A stretch of 64,000 bases of DNA from Edaphocola flava (GTDB taxonomy: Bacteria; Bacteroidota; Bacteroidia; Chitinophagales; Chitinophagaceae), in assembly GCF_004118155.1 (NCBI RefSeq), contig NZ_SAIQ01000001.1, forward strand, positions 1 through 64,000. Direction: 5' to 3'. The notes beneath the pieces were generated by a model. The model worked only from the letters and a program-made list of their open reading frames with translations, searched no databases and was not told where the DNA came from. Below, in pieces: positions 53,960 to 61,989 of the stretch; the first letter of the stretch is position 1; each line of letters starts with the position of its first letter. The position numbers and the translations under genes were made by a program.

Positions 53960-55648
53960 CTAAGGCATGGAGAAATGCTCTGCCAGCGGGCCTAAAGCCA
54001 GTGTAGGAAAGAAGGACAATGCAGTGATGATCACAATAACGGCGAAGACCATCATACCAAATGTGCCGGTATCGGTACGCAGGGTACCATTACCCTCCGG
54101 TATATATTTCTTCTCTGCTAGCATACCCGCAATCGCAACCGGGCCTATGATCGGCAGGAATCGACCCAGCAGCAACACCACACCGGTTGCGATATTCCAC
54201 CAGGGTGTATTATCTCCCAGCCCTTCGAACCCGCTGCCGTTATTGGCGGCAGAGGAGGTAAATTCATACAGGATCTCACTGAATCCGTGGTAGCCGGGAT
54301 TGGCCACTGTGGCGCGTCCCAGTGCAGGCATAGTAACTGTTAAGGCAGTACCGGCAAGAATCAGCAGCGGATGCAGTAAGGCAATGATCATCGCAATTTT
54401 CATTTCACGTGCTTCTATTTTCTTACCTAAAAACTCGGGTGTACGCCCTACCATCAGCCCACTGATAAATACGGCCAGTATGATAAAGATGAAAAAGTTG
54501 AGCAGGCCTACACCGCAGCCTCCGTAAAAGGCATTGATCATCATAGCCAGCATTTCATTCATGCCCGAAAGCGGCATGGTACTGTCGTGCATGGCATTGA
54601 CCGAACCTGTGGAAATTACGGTTGTCACAATACTCCAGAAGCCACTGGCAGCGGCGCCGAAGCGGACTTCTTTGCCTTCCATAGCCCCCATCGTATTGTT
54701 TAGTCCTTTGGCCGTCAGAGCTGGATTACCATTCATTTCCTGCATTACATTGGGTATAGCCAGCATCAGGAAACCGATGGTCATCACACCAAAGATCATC
54801 CAGGAAAGGCGTCTGCGTTGTATAAAGTAACCAAATGCAAAGATCATCGCGAGTGGTATGATCAATTGTCCTACCATCTCTGCCATATTGGTCCCGTAAT
54901 TAGGGTTCTCTAAGGGGTGTGCTGAGTTGGCTGCAAAGAAGCCTCCACCATTGGTTCCGACATGTTTAATGCCTACAAAAGCGGCAGCAGGACCGGTAGA
55001 AACCGCTACACTATCTCCCTGCAGACCGATCATTTCTTGTTTTCCATCAAAGGTCATGGGTGTACCGTTGAAGAGTACAATTATAGCCAGGATGGAAGAT
55101 AAGGGTAATAATATGCGCGTACAGGAACGGACAAAATAGGTGTAGAAATTACCGAGCTGTGTGGTACTGCGGGCTTTAAAAGCTTTGAACAGTACTACTA
55201 CTGCGGCCATGCCGGTAGCGGCACTGACAAACTGCAGGAACATCAGCCACATCTGGCTCAGGTAGCTCACCCCACTCTCTCCGGAGTAGTGTTGCAGGTT
55301 ACAGTTGACCACAAAAGATATGCTGGTATTAAAGGCCAGATCGGCCGGCATATTGGGGTTATGATCCGGGTTGAGGGGCAGCCATTGCTGGCACATCAGG
55401 ATAAGCATACTCATCAGTACCCAGATCAGGTTGATGGTGAGCATGACCATCATATGCTGCTTCCAGTTCATTTCCCGTTTGGCATCAATGCCGCTGATGC
55501 GGTACAGGAGCCGGTCCAGGGGATTAAAGAGAAAATCCATCTTTGTTTTTTCTCCGGCATATACCCTGGCTATGTATTTGCCCAGGGGCAGGGCGAGTAA
55601 GAGTGCGATCAGGAAGGTCGCGAGTATGCCCAGTATTTCAGTGTTCAT
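53960..55648 (-). CDS. kdpA: Potassium-transporting ATPase subunit KdpA
   Basis: A 562-aa membrane subunit of the superfamily of K+ transporters, with about ten helices and four degenerate selectivity loops, including [30 protein letters not shown], and [14 protein letters not shown]. It selects and binds K+. Length matches the family. Begins 42 nt after kdpF. Confidence 0.97.
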   Translation of the reverse strand: MNTEILGILATFLIALLLALPLGKYIARVYAGEKTKMDFLFNPLDRLLYRISGIDAKREMNWKQHMMVMLTINLIWVLMSMLILMCQQWLPLNPDHNPNMPADLAFNTSISFVVNCNLQHYSGESGVSYLSQMWLMFLQFVSAATGMAAVVVLFKAFKARSTTQLGNFYTYFVRSCTRILLPLSSILAIIVLFNGTPMTFDGKQEMIGLQGDSVAVSTGPAAAFVGIKHVGTNGGGFFAANSAHPLENPNYGTNMAEMVGQLIIPLAMIFAFGYFIQRRRLSWMIFGVMTIGFLMLAIPNVMQEMNGNPALTAKGLNNTMGAMEGKEVRFGAAASGFWSIVTTVISTGSVNAMHDSTMPLSGMNEMLAMMINAFYGGCGVGLLNFFIFIILAVFISGLMVGRTPEFLGKKIEAREMKIAMIIALLHPLLILAGTALTVTMPALGRATVANPGYHGFSEILYEFTSSAANNGSGFEGLGDNTPWWNIATGVVLLLGRFLPIIGPVAIAGMLAEKKYIPEGNGTLRTDTGTFGMMVFAVIVIITALSFFPTLALGPLAEHFSMP

Positions 55649-55690
55649 AATTAAGGGGTTAAAGCAGCGAAGGCTTATATCGTAATAATG

Positions 55691-55771
55691 TTAGAATCGT
55701 TCGGGTTTCAGCAATACATAACAGATGTATGCGAAGACCAGCAGGGATAAGATGAATAATGCGATCATCAT
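55691..55771 (-). CDS. kdpF: Potassium-transporting ATPase subunit KdpF
   Basis: A 26-aa single-helix peptide found by reading the gap: MMIALFILSLLVFAYICYV then LLKPERF. The helix followed by L-x-K/R-PE(R/K)F is the KdpF signature. It sits in the membrane against KdpA and stabilises the complex. Starts 4 nt after the 27-aa frame and 42 nt before kdpA. Confidence 0.9.
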   Translation of the reverse strand: MMIALFILSLLVFAYICYVLLKPERF

Positions 55772-55775
55772 GGTA

Positions 55776-55859
55776 TTATATTTTTTCAAAAAAGCTAATG
55801 GCCTTAAACAGTAAGGCGAAGCAGAGGAGCAGACTCAGGAATAAAACCGGGCTAAGCAT
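55776..55859 (-). CDS. 27-aa single-helix micro-protein upstream of kdpF
   Basis: A 27-codon frame (MLSPVLFLSLLLCFALLFKA, then ISFFEKI) ends 4 nt before the kdpF start and begins 10 nt after the stop of the 48-aa frame. The size, single hydrophobic helix and tight spacing match KdpF-like micro-proteins; it could be a second accessory subunit. Coding is inferred from spacing and composition only. Confidence 0.55.
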   Translation of the reverse strand: MLSPVLFLSLLLCFALLFKAISFFEKI

Positions 55860-55869
55860 ATAATGAATT

Positions 55870-56016
55870 TCAGGTGGAGAAAATTTGTGTGATCAATCCC
55901 AGTACAAATACCAGGCACCAGGCCAGGGCTATAATCCCTGCAAATGCATCTGCTGCGGGACCGGGTTTTAAAGGCCTGCGTTTTACCGCAGGAATAGAGT
56001 GTTTGACATGAATCAT
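55870..56016 (-). CDS. 48-aa membrane micro-protein, first gene of kdp operon
   Basis: A 48-codon frame from ATG 56016: a basic/Pro-rich head (MIHVKHSIPAVKRRPLKPGP) then one helix (AFAGIIALAWCLVFVLGLI) and a short tail. It lies 33 nt downstream of the -12 GC of the sigma-54-type promoter and 10 nt before the 27-aa frame, so it is the promoter-proximal gene. No family recognised; a regulatory or assembly role in KdpFABC is a guess. Confidence 0.6.
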   Translation of the reverse strand: MIHVKHSIPAVKRRPLKPGPAADAFAGIIALAWCLVFVLGLITQIFST

Positions 56017-56049
56017 GTATTGTATTGTGTTTAGTACACTACAGTACAT

Positions 56050-56063
56050 GCCAATACAATGCC
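56050..56063 (-). promoter_or_regulatory. Sigma-54-type -24/-12 promoter of the kdp operon
   Basis: On the minus strand TTGGCATTGTATTGGCAT has GG (56062-56063) and GC (56050-56051) exactly 10 nt apart, the invariant sigma-54 geometry, with TTGGCA around -24. The -12 side reads TGGCA rather than TTGCA. No TAnnTTTG box is seen here, and the neighbour encodes a sigma-54 activator. Confidence 0.65.
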
Positions 56064-56133
56064 AATAGCATTAAATAAAACACAAATAACTGAAAATCAA
56101 TTTATTATAATTTTTCAGTTGATACAAACAATA

Positions 56134-56162
56134 AAAGAGCCTATCAAAATGATAGGCTCTTT
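56134..56162 (-). terminator. Terminator between regulator and kdp operon
   Basis: AAAGAGCCTATCA (56134-56146), AAA, and TGATAGGCTCTTT (56150-56162), 33 nt after the regulator stop codon. It separates the regulator transcript from the sigma-54-driven operon. Confidence 0.82.
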
Positions 56163-56195
56163 CTCAGAATGAGATTGTTATACGGTAAAAGAAAT

Positions 56196-57536
56196 TCAGG
56201 AGATCTTGTATTCTTCTATTTTACGGTAAAGGGTTGCAATACCGATGCCGAGCAGTCGGGCTGCTTCGGCCTTATTACCTTTGGTATGCTGCAATACTTT
56301 ACGGATGTGCATTTCTTCTACATGGCACAACGCAAAACCGGATACTGATTTTGTTGCTGCTGTAGTGCTGTGTACAATTTCGTAAGGTAAGGTTGCGGCA
56401 TCTAATACATCACTATCAGCAAGGATCACACTGCGCTCGATTACATTTTTCAGTTCGCGGATATTTCCTTTCCATTGATGTTGTTCCAGGGCTTGTATAT
56501 ATGCTTCAGACAAACGGATGGTCCGTTTATTGATCTTGGCGGCAAAGGTTTCGGCATAATGCGTTGCGATCTGTCCTATATCCTTCTTGCGTTCCTGTAG
56601 TGAGGGTAATGGAATGGCAAATACCGACAGGCGGTAATACAGGTCGGAGCGGAAAGTGCCTTCCTCAGCTGCCTGTTCCAGGTTACGGTTGGTTGCGGCA
56701 ATAATGCGCACCGATACTTTAGTTGGATTGGTATCTCCGACTTTAATAAAAGTACCAGTCTCCAGTACGCGTAATAGTTTGGCTTGCAGGCCGAGTTCCA
56801 TTTCTCCTATTTCATCCAGGAAGAGCGTGCCCTGGTCAGCTGCTTCGAATAAGCCTTTCTTGTCTTTGAGTGCGCCGGTAAAGGCTCCGGCTTTATATCC
56901 GAACAATTCGCTTTCCAGCAATTCTTTTCCGAATGCGGCACAGTTGATGGCTACAAATGGCTTATCGCGGCGATCACTGTTGTAATGAATGGCCTGTGCA
57001 AAGACTTCTTTACCAGTGCCGGTTTCTCCGAGCAGTAAAACGGTAGTATCGGTCTGGGACACTTTTCTGGCCAGGGATATGGCATCGGCAATCTGTTTTG
57101 AGGTACCCAATATACTGTCAAAGGAATACTTCTTTCCTACCTGTGCCTCCAGCTGCTGCACACGTTTGGCGAGCGCTACTTTATCCAGGGCTTTATTGAC
57201 CAATGGTATGATGCGATGCTGATCGTCCCCTTTGGTGATGTAATCGAATGCTCCGTTTTTGATTGCCTGCACCCCATCCGGTATATTGCCATAGGCTGTA
57301 AGCAGGATGACTTCAACCAGCGGGTATTGCTGCTTTATTTGTTCGCACAAAGCCACGCCACTGGCATCGGGCAGTTTTACATCGCACAGCACCACATCTA
57401 TATCGGCATGGGACAGTTTATACAGACCACTCTTCGCATCGCCAGCCTGTAGTACATCCATACCTTCAAGACCCAGTATACGGGCCATTAATTGTCTTAC
57501 TTTTTCTTCGTCGTCTATAATGAGGAGGCTTGCCAT
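56196..57536 (-). CDS. NtrC-family sigma-54-dependent response regulator
   Basis: A 446-aa three-domain regulator. Receiver (1-120) with acidic pocket IIDDEE and phospho-acceptor D52 (VVLCDVKLPD). AAA+ domain with Walker A GETGTGKE (170-177), the sigma-54 contact motif GAFTGA (217-222), and Walker B GTLFLDE (236-242). C-terminal Fis-type HTH (KAEAARLLGIGIATLYRKIE). It sits directly upstream of the kdp operon, which has a sigma-54-type promoter and no kdpE, so it probably activates kdp in response to the operon's histidine kinase. The pairing is inference. Own -7 box 18 nt upstream. Confidence 0.93.
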   Translation of the reverse strand: MASLLIIDDEEKVRQLMARILGLEGMDVLQAGDAKSGLYKLSHADIDVVLCDVKLPDASGVALCEQIKQQYPLVEVILLTAYGNIPDGVQAIKNGAFDYITKGDDQHRIIPLVNKALDKVALAKRVQQLEAQVGKKYSFDSILGTSKQIADAISLARKVSQTDTTVLLLGETGTGKEVFAQAIHYNSDRRDKPFVAINCAAFGKELLESELFGYKAGAFTGALKDKKGLFEAADQGTLFLDEIGEMELGLQAKLLRVLETGTFIKVGDTNPTKVSVRIIAATNRNLEQAAEEGTFRSDLYYRLSVFAIPLPSLQERKKDIGQIATHYAETFAAKINKRTIRLSEAYIQALEQHQWKGNIRELKNVIERSVILADSDVLDAATLPYEIVHSTTAATKSVSGFALCHVEEMHIRKVLQHTKGNKAEAARLLGIGIATLYRKIEEYKIS

Positions 57537-57554
57537 TGCGGGAGATTAACGGCA

Positions 57555-57562
57555 CAAATGTA
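57555..57562 (-). promoter_or_regulatory. -7 box TACATTTG of the NtrC-type regulator
   Basis: Minus-strand TACATTTG matches TAnnTTTG, 18 nt upstream of the start codon. The regulator would thus be made from a housekeeping promoter, unlike the operon it precedes. Confidence 0.5.
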
Positions 57563-57758
57563 AGCGGAAATTATATTGCAACATACAAATGCAAAAAGTT
57601 AAAAGTCTGAAAAAGATGCTATGTGTTATTGATCTTTAGTGTTTCGAATGCCACTAAGGGAATGGCATACAATTGCCCGTGACAACCTCAGGTAGAATTG
57701 AAGAGGCGCGAGTGCTTCTTCGGAACACTAGCGCCTGAAAAATATGTAGACTTTATAC

Positions 57759-58325
57759 TTAGCGGATCTTAATCTTGTATACTGCCAGTAATCCCGGTAG
57801 ATTATGCATACTGAACACCGCATTTTTCAGCTGGTTCTTATTCGGATCCATGGCTATATTCATAGAGCTGCTCAGGTCTGCTTTCTCCAGGTTGGTCTGT
57901 TCAAAATGGGCCATGCGCAGGTCGCAATCCCGGAATACAGAGCCTTTGAAATCGGCCCCGGTAAAGTCTGCCTCTGCCAGTGAGCAGGAGATAAAATTGG
58001 TTTGCGGCAATTTCGTTTTGTAGAAGGATGTATGGTCCATAATACATTGCTCAAAAGCGAGTGTCATCCCTATCGGGCTGCAGGATTCGAAATGCAGACC
58101 CAGCAATTTACAGGACTCGAACTTTACTTTATGCAATACGGTTTGTACCAGTGTAGCCATGCTCAGGTTGCAGGAGATAAACGTGCAATCGATAAACTTA
58201 TAACCATTCAGTACCGCATTGCTGAACTCGCAGGAGCGGAAAGTACAACCCTCATACTCGCCCTGCGGCATAACGCGCTGGTCAAATGTTTCCTGCTCGT
58301 AAATCTTATTACTGAAATAATCCAT
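57759..58325 (-). CDS. Pentapeptide-repeat protein, Qnr-like
   Basis: A 188-aa protein made of pentapeptide repeats of A(D/N)LxX/CxF form (for example CTFRSCEFSNAVL, CSLAEADFTGADFKGSVF and LEKADLSSS), which fold as a right-handed quadrilateral helix. The end (MDPNKNQLKNAVFSMHNLPG, then LLAVYKIKIR) is the C-terminal cap seen in Qnr/McbG-type proteins, which mimic DNA and protect gyrase. Length is a little shorter than Qnr (about 218). It starts 3 nt after mutS and is surely co-transcribed with it. Gyrase protection is possible but not shown. Confidence 0.85.
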   Translation of the reverse strand: MDYFSNKIYEQETFDQRVMPQGEYEGCTFRSCEFSNAVLNGYKFIDCTFISCNLSMATLVQTVLHKVKFESCKLLGLHFESCSPIGMTLAFEQCIMDHTSFYKTKLPQTNFISCSLAEADFTGADFKGSVFRDCDLRMAHFEQTNLEKADLSSSMNIAMDPNKNQLKNAVFSMHNLPGLLAVYKIKIR

Positions 58326-58328
58326 TGC

Positions 58329-60941
58329 TTAATCCTGGTATACTTTTATGACGTTCTTCAATTCGTTCAGTTTCATCAAGGCCTCTACCGGCGTGAGGGT
58401 ATTGATATCGGTTTCAAACAAGAGCTCTTTGATCCTGTTGAGATCGGTAGACAGGCCATCAAATATATTCAGCTGGAAGGTATCTGTATGAATCTGCTTC
58501 ATCTTTTTACCCATTCCATTATCTTTATTCTTCTCTTCCAGGATAGCCAGTATTTCATCGGCACGCTTGGTCAGGCCATTAGGCATGCCGGCCATTTTAG
58601 CCACCTGTATACCAAAGCTATGACGGCTGCCGCCCGGCGCCAGCTTGCGCAGGAAGATAACCTTATTGCCCGTTTCTTTATGGGTGATGTGGTAGTTCTT
58701 TACGCCCTCCAGCTTATGTTCCAGTTCGTTCAGCTCATGATAGTGGGTTGCGAAGATCGTCTTTGCTTTGTTCGGATGCTGCTGTATAAATTCTACAATA
58801 GACCAGGCAATGGAAATACCATCGTAGGTGCTGGTACCCCGGCCAATCTCGTCTAAGAGCACCAGGCTGCGGGTGCTGAGGTTGTTGATAATACTGGCGG
58901 TCTCATTCATCTCCACCATAAAGGTAGACTCTCCCCCACTCAGGTTATCGGAGGCGCCTACACGGGTAAAGATTTTATCGGTCAGGCCGATAACGGCTTT
59001 ACCTGCAGGTACAAAACTACCCATATGCGCCATAAGCGTAATCAGGGCGGTCTGGCGCAGTAAGGCCGATTTACCACTCATATTGGGACCGGTAAGGATA
59101 ATGATTTGTTGTGTCTCTTTATCGAGCAATACATCATTGTGTACATACTCTTCGCCCGGCGGCAAATGCTGCTCTATCACAGGATGACGACCGGCTTTGA
59201 TGTCCAGTACGGCACTGTCTTCCATTTCGGGACGCACATAATTATGGCGTTTGGCAATAGTAGCCAGTGATTGCAGACAATCAATCTGTGCAATGATTTG
59301 CGCATTATGCTGCATGGTCTTTAAAGACAACTGTAATTTATCCAGCAGGAATTCATACAGCTGTGATTCCAGTGCCAGTATTTTCTCTTCGGCACCTAAT
59401 ATCTTTTCTTCGTAAGCTTTCAGTTCGGGTGTAATGTACCGCTCGGCATTGGCCAGCGTTTGCTTACGGATCCATTCTGCAGGCACTTTGTCTTTATGCG
59501 TATTGGTCACTTCGAGGTAATACCCGAATACGTTATTGAAGGCAATTTTAAGGGAAGGGATACCGGTTTTTGCGCTTTCTGTTTCCTGTATCTGTGCCAG
59601 GTATTCCTTGCCATGAAAGGCAATCTGGCGCAGGTTATCCAGCTCTTCATGCAGGCCATCGCAGATCACATTTCCTTTCTGTATCGATACTGCAGGATCT
59701 TCTTTGATATACTCCTTGATGATGTCCTGTACGGATTGTGTTTCCTGTACAGACGACAGCAACTGCTGCACCGCAATGCTCTGCTCTTGCTCTGCCAGTG
59801 CTTTAATGGCATCGGTATGATGCAGGCTGCGGGCGAGTTGCACGACTTCGCGCGGATTGATTTTTTTCAGGGGCACTTTGGCTACCAGACGCTCAATATC
59901 TCCTATAGATTTGAGGTGCTGGCGAATCTCGTTATTCAGGTCTGTGGCAGTAAATAATGCTTCGACCATATTATGGCGCTGACGAATCTGCTGCAGGTCT
60001 ACCAAAGGGAATATCAGCCAGCGTTTGAGCATACGTGCACCCATTGGGGTGATGGTCTCATCTATACTACCCAGGAGTGTATACCCGTTCTCAGACGGAC
60101 TTTGTAATAATTCGAGATTACGTATGGTAAAGCGGTCCATCCATAAAAAGGCAGCAGCATTGATCTGCTGCAGCGTAGTAAGGTGCTGCAGGTGCGGATG
60201 TTCCGTATCTTTAAAATAGTGGAATGCGGCTCCGGCGGCAATGATTGCCGGTTGCCAGTCTTCTACTCCAAATCCTTTCAGGGACTGTGTTTCAAAATGT
60301 TTGGTCAGCAATTCGTAGGCATAATGGTGCTGAAATATCCAGTCTTCCAGTGCATAGGAATAGTACTTCTGATCCAGTTCTTCTCTGTATATTTTCTGCT
60401 TACCTTTCGCGATCAGTACTTCTGAGGGCTGGAAGCTTTGCAGGAGTTTATCCATATACTCCAGGTTGCCCTGGGCTACGAAACACTCACCTGTAGAGAT
60501 ATCTATAAAGGCAATGCCGGACTCTTTATCATCGATATGTACGGCAGCAAGAAAATTATTGGTCTTATTATCCAGCAGGCGGTCATTGGTGGCAACACCC
60601 GGTGTAACCAGTTCTGTTACCCCACGTTTTACAATACCCTTTACCGTTTTAGGATCTTCCAGCTGATCGCAGATGGCTACGCGATAACCGGCCTTTACCA
60701 ATTTATGCAGGTAAGTATCCAGCGCATGATGGGGAAAGCCTGCTAACTCTATAAAAGTTGCAGAACCATTAGCTCTTTTAGTAAGGGTTATACCTAATAC
60801 TTTTGCAGCCACTACTGCATCGGAACCAAAAGTCTCATAAAAGTCTCCTACACGGAACAATAAAATAGCATCGGGATACCGGCTTTTAATCTCTCCGTGC
60901 TGCTTCATCAGCGGGGTTTCGCTTGCTGTTTTCTTTGCCAT
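58329..60941 (-). CDS. mutS: DNA mismatch repair protein MutS
   Basis: An 870-aa mismatch sensor. The mismatch-wedge Phe-X-Glu is F34-Y35-E36 in RVGDFYETFG. The ATPase domain has Walker A TGPNMSGKSALLRQ, the VGASDNLSGGESTFM signature, and LLDEIGRGTSTYDG. HTH-like dimer contacts near the C-terminus are present. Full length for the MutS1 type. First gene of a two-gene operon with the pentapeptide protein. A -7 box TATTTTTG lies 10 nt upstream. Confidence 0.96.
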   Translation of the reverse strand: MAKKTASETPLMKQHGEIKSRYPDAILLFRVGDFYETFGSDAVVAAKVLGITLTKRANGSATFIELAGFPHHALDTYLHKLVKAGYRVAICDQLEDPKTVKGIVKRGVTELVTPGVATNDRLLDNKTNNFLAAVHIDDKESGIAFIDISTGECFVAQGNLEYMDKLLQSFQPSEVLIAKGKQKIYREELDQKYYSYALEDWIFQHHYAYELLTKHFETQSLKGFGVEDWQPAIIAAGAAFHYFKDTEHPHLQHLTTLQQINAAAFLWMDRFTIRNLELLQSPSENGYTLLGSIDETITPMGARMLKRWLIFPLVDLQQIRQRHNMVEALFTATDLNNEIRQHLKSIGDIERLVAKVPLKKINPREVVQLARSLHHTDAIKALAEQEQSIAVQQLLSSVQETQSVQDIIKEYIKEDPAVSIQKGNVICDGLHEELDNLRQIAFHGKEYLAQIQETESAKTGIPSLKIAFNNVFGYYLEVTNTHKDKVPAEWIRKQTLANAERYITPELKAYEEKILGAEEKILALESQLYEFLLDKLQLSLKTMQHNAQIIAQIDCLQSLATIAKRHNYVRPEMEDSAVLDIKAGRHPVIEQHLPPGEEYVHNDVLLDKETQQIIILTGPNMSGKSALLRQTALITLMAHMGSFVPAGKAVIGLTDKIFTRVGASDNLSGGESTFMVEMNETASIINNLSTRSLVLLDEIGRGTSTYDGISIAWSIVEFIQQHPNKAKTIFATHYHELNELEHKLEGVKNYHITHKETGNKVIFLRKLAPGGSRHSFGIQVAKMAGMPNGLTKRADEILAILEEKNKDNGMGKKMKQIHTDTFQLNIFDGLSTDLNRIKELLFETDINTLTPVEALMKLNELKNVIKVYQD

Positions 60942-60951
60942 AATACGGTAA

Positions 60952-60959
60952 CAAAAATA
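60952..60959 (-). promoter_or_regulatory. mutS -7 box TATTTTTG
   Basis: Minus-strand TATTTTTG matches TAnnTTTG and ends 10 nt before the mutS ATG, giving a very short leader if used. Confidence 0.45.
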
Positions 60960-61151
60960 CTATTTTGCTTACGGAATACGGGCTTAATTATACACATTTG
61001 TGCATATTCCTTTTTGTTTATTAAGGTCTTTTCCAGTGGTAGAAAATCCCTGCCCATCTTGCAATCAGCGATTAGTCACATCAGGACACGATTGCCCTTT
61101 GCCACAACATCCTCAGAGGCCTTACAGCGCCGATTATATATAATCGCATTC

Positions 61152-61907
61152 CTATTTTTTCAATCCCGGATATTGCATTTTCAGGTCCTTCAGGGTCTTA
61201 TGAATGATGCTGGCTACCGTATGGCTCTTGTACCAGTTCTGATCGGAAGGGATGATATGCCAGGGCACATCATTGCAATGCGCAAATACGTCTTCATAAT
61301 AATTCATATAGCGCTTCCAGCTTTGCGACTCTACAATATCATTGGCATTGTACTTCCACATCTTGCTGGGTGCACTCATTCTTTCTTTGAGGCGGATCAA
61401 TTGTTCCTCCGGAGATATATGCAGGTAAAACTTCAGGATTACGGTGTTGTTATGTTCCTGCAACAGGGATTCAAAATGATTGATGGCTTTCATGCGTTTT
61501 GTGGCCAGCTCATCATCGCACCAGCCATGTACCCTGGTTACCAGCACATCTTCGTAATGAGAGCGGTTGAATACATGTATCATGCCCCTGCCCGGTACTT
61601 TATTATGGATGCGCCAGAGGAAATCGTGCGATAACTCTTCTTCTGTAGGCACTTTAAACGAATGCACTACTACACCACTTGGATTGACATAGTTAAACAC
61701 ATCACGTACCAGACCATCTTTGCCGCTGGCATCCATACCCTGGATAATGATGAGCAGGCTGTGCTGATGCTCGGCATAGAGCAGGTTCTGCAATTCTTCT
61801 ATCTCTTCCAGTATCTTAAACAGTTCCTTCTTGGTCTGATCTTTACTGAGCCCTTCCGGAGCACGTGTACTGATTTTGGAGAGCCTGATTTTATTGCTTT
61901 TAGCCAT
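61152..61907 (-). CDS. PPK2-family polyphosphate kinase
   Basis: A 251-aa single-domain PPK2 enzyme, which transfers phosphate between polyphosphate and nucleoside mono- or diphosphates. Walker A GMDASGKDG (about 57-65), lid region VHSFKVPTEEELSHDFLWRI, Walker B-like VFNRSHYEDVLVTRVHGW, and a conserved end WHIIPSDQNWYKSH. The residue that separates AMP- from ADP-using classes cannot be assigned safely here. Monocistronic between two terminators or gaps. Confidence 0.92.
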   Translation of the reverse strand: MAKSNKIRLSKISTRAPEGLSKDQTKKELFKILEEIEELQNLLYAEHQHSLLIIIQGMDASGKDGLVRDVFNYVNPSGVVVHSFKVPTEEELSHDFLWRIHNKVPGRGMIHVFNRSHYEDVLVTRVHGWCDDELATKRMKAINHFESLLQEHNNTVILKFYLHISPEEQLIRLKERMSAPSKMWKYNANDIVESQSWKRYMNYYEDVFAHCNDVPWHIIPSDQNWYKSHTVASIIHKTLKDLKMQYPGLKK

Positions 61908-61933
61908 GGTATATTTTTCTCAGAAAGGTACAA

Positions 61934-61968
61934 AAAAAGGTTCTGAATGCGAGACTCAGAACCTTTTT
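61934..61968. terminator. Terminator, 13-bp stem
   Basis: AAAAAGGTTCTGA (61934-61946) pairs exactly with 61956-61968 around a 9-nt loop. It is 22 nt beyond the stop of the leftward gene at 61990 and just upstream of PPK2. Confidence 0.8.
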
Positions 61969-61989
61969 GTTTTGTTATTTTAAATGAGA

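Noticed and set aside
57704-57736. Imperfect hairpin AGGCGC...GCGCCT between the regulator and the pentapeptide gene
   Set aside because: Two mismatches inside the stem and no T tract in the needed direction; too weak to call a terminator.
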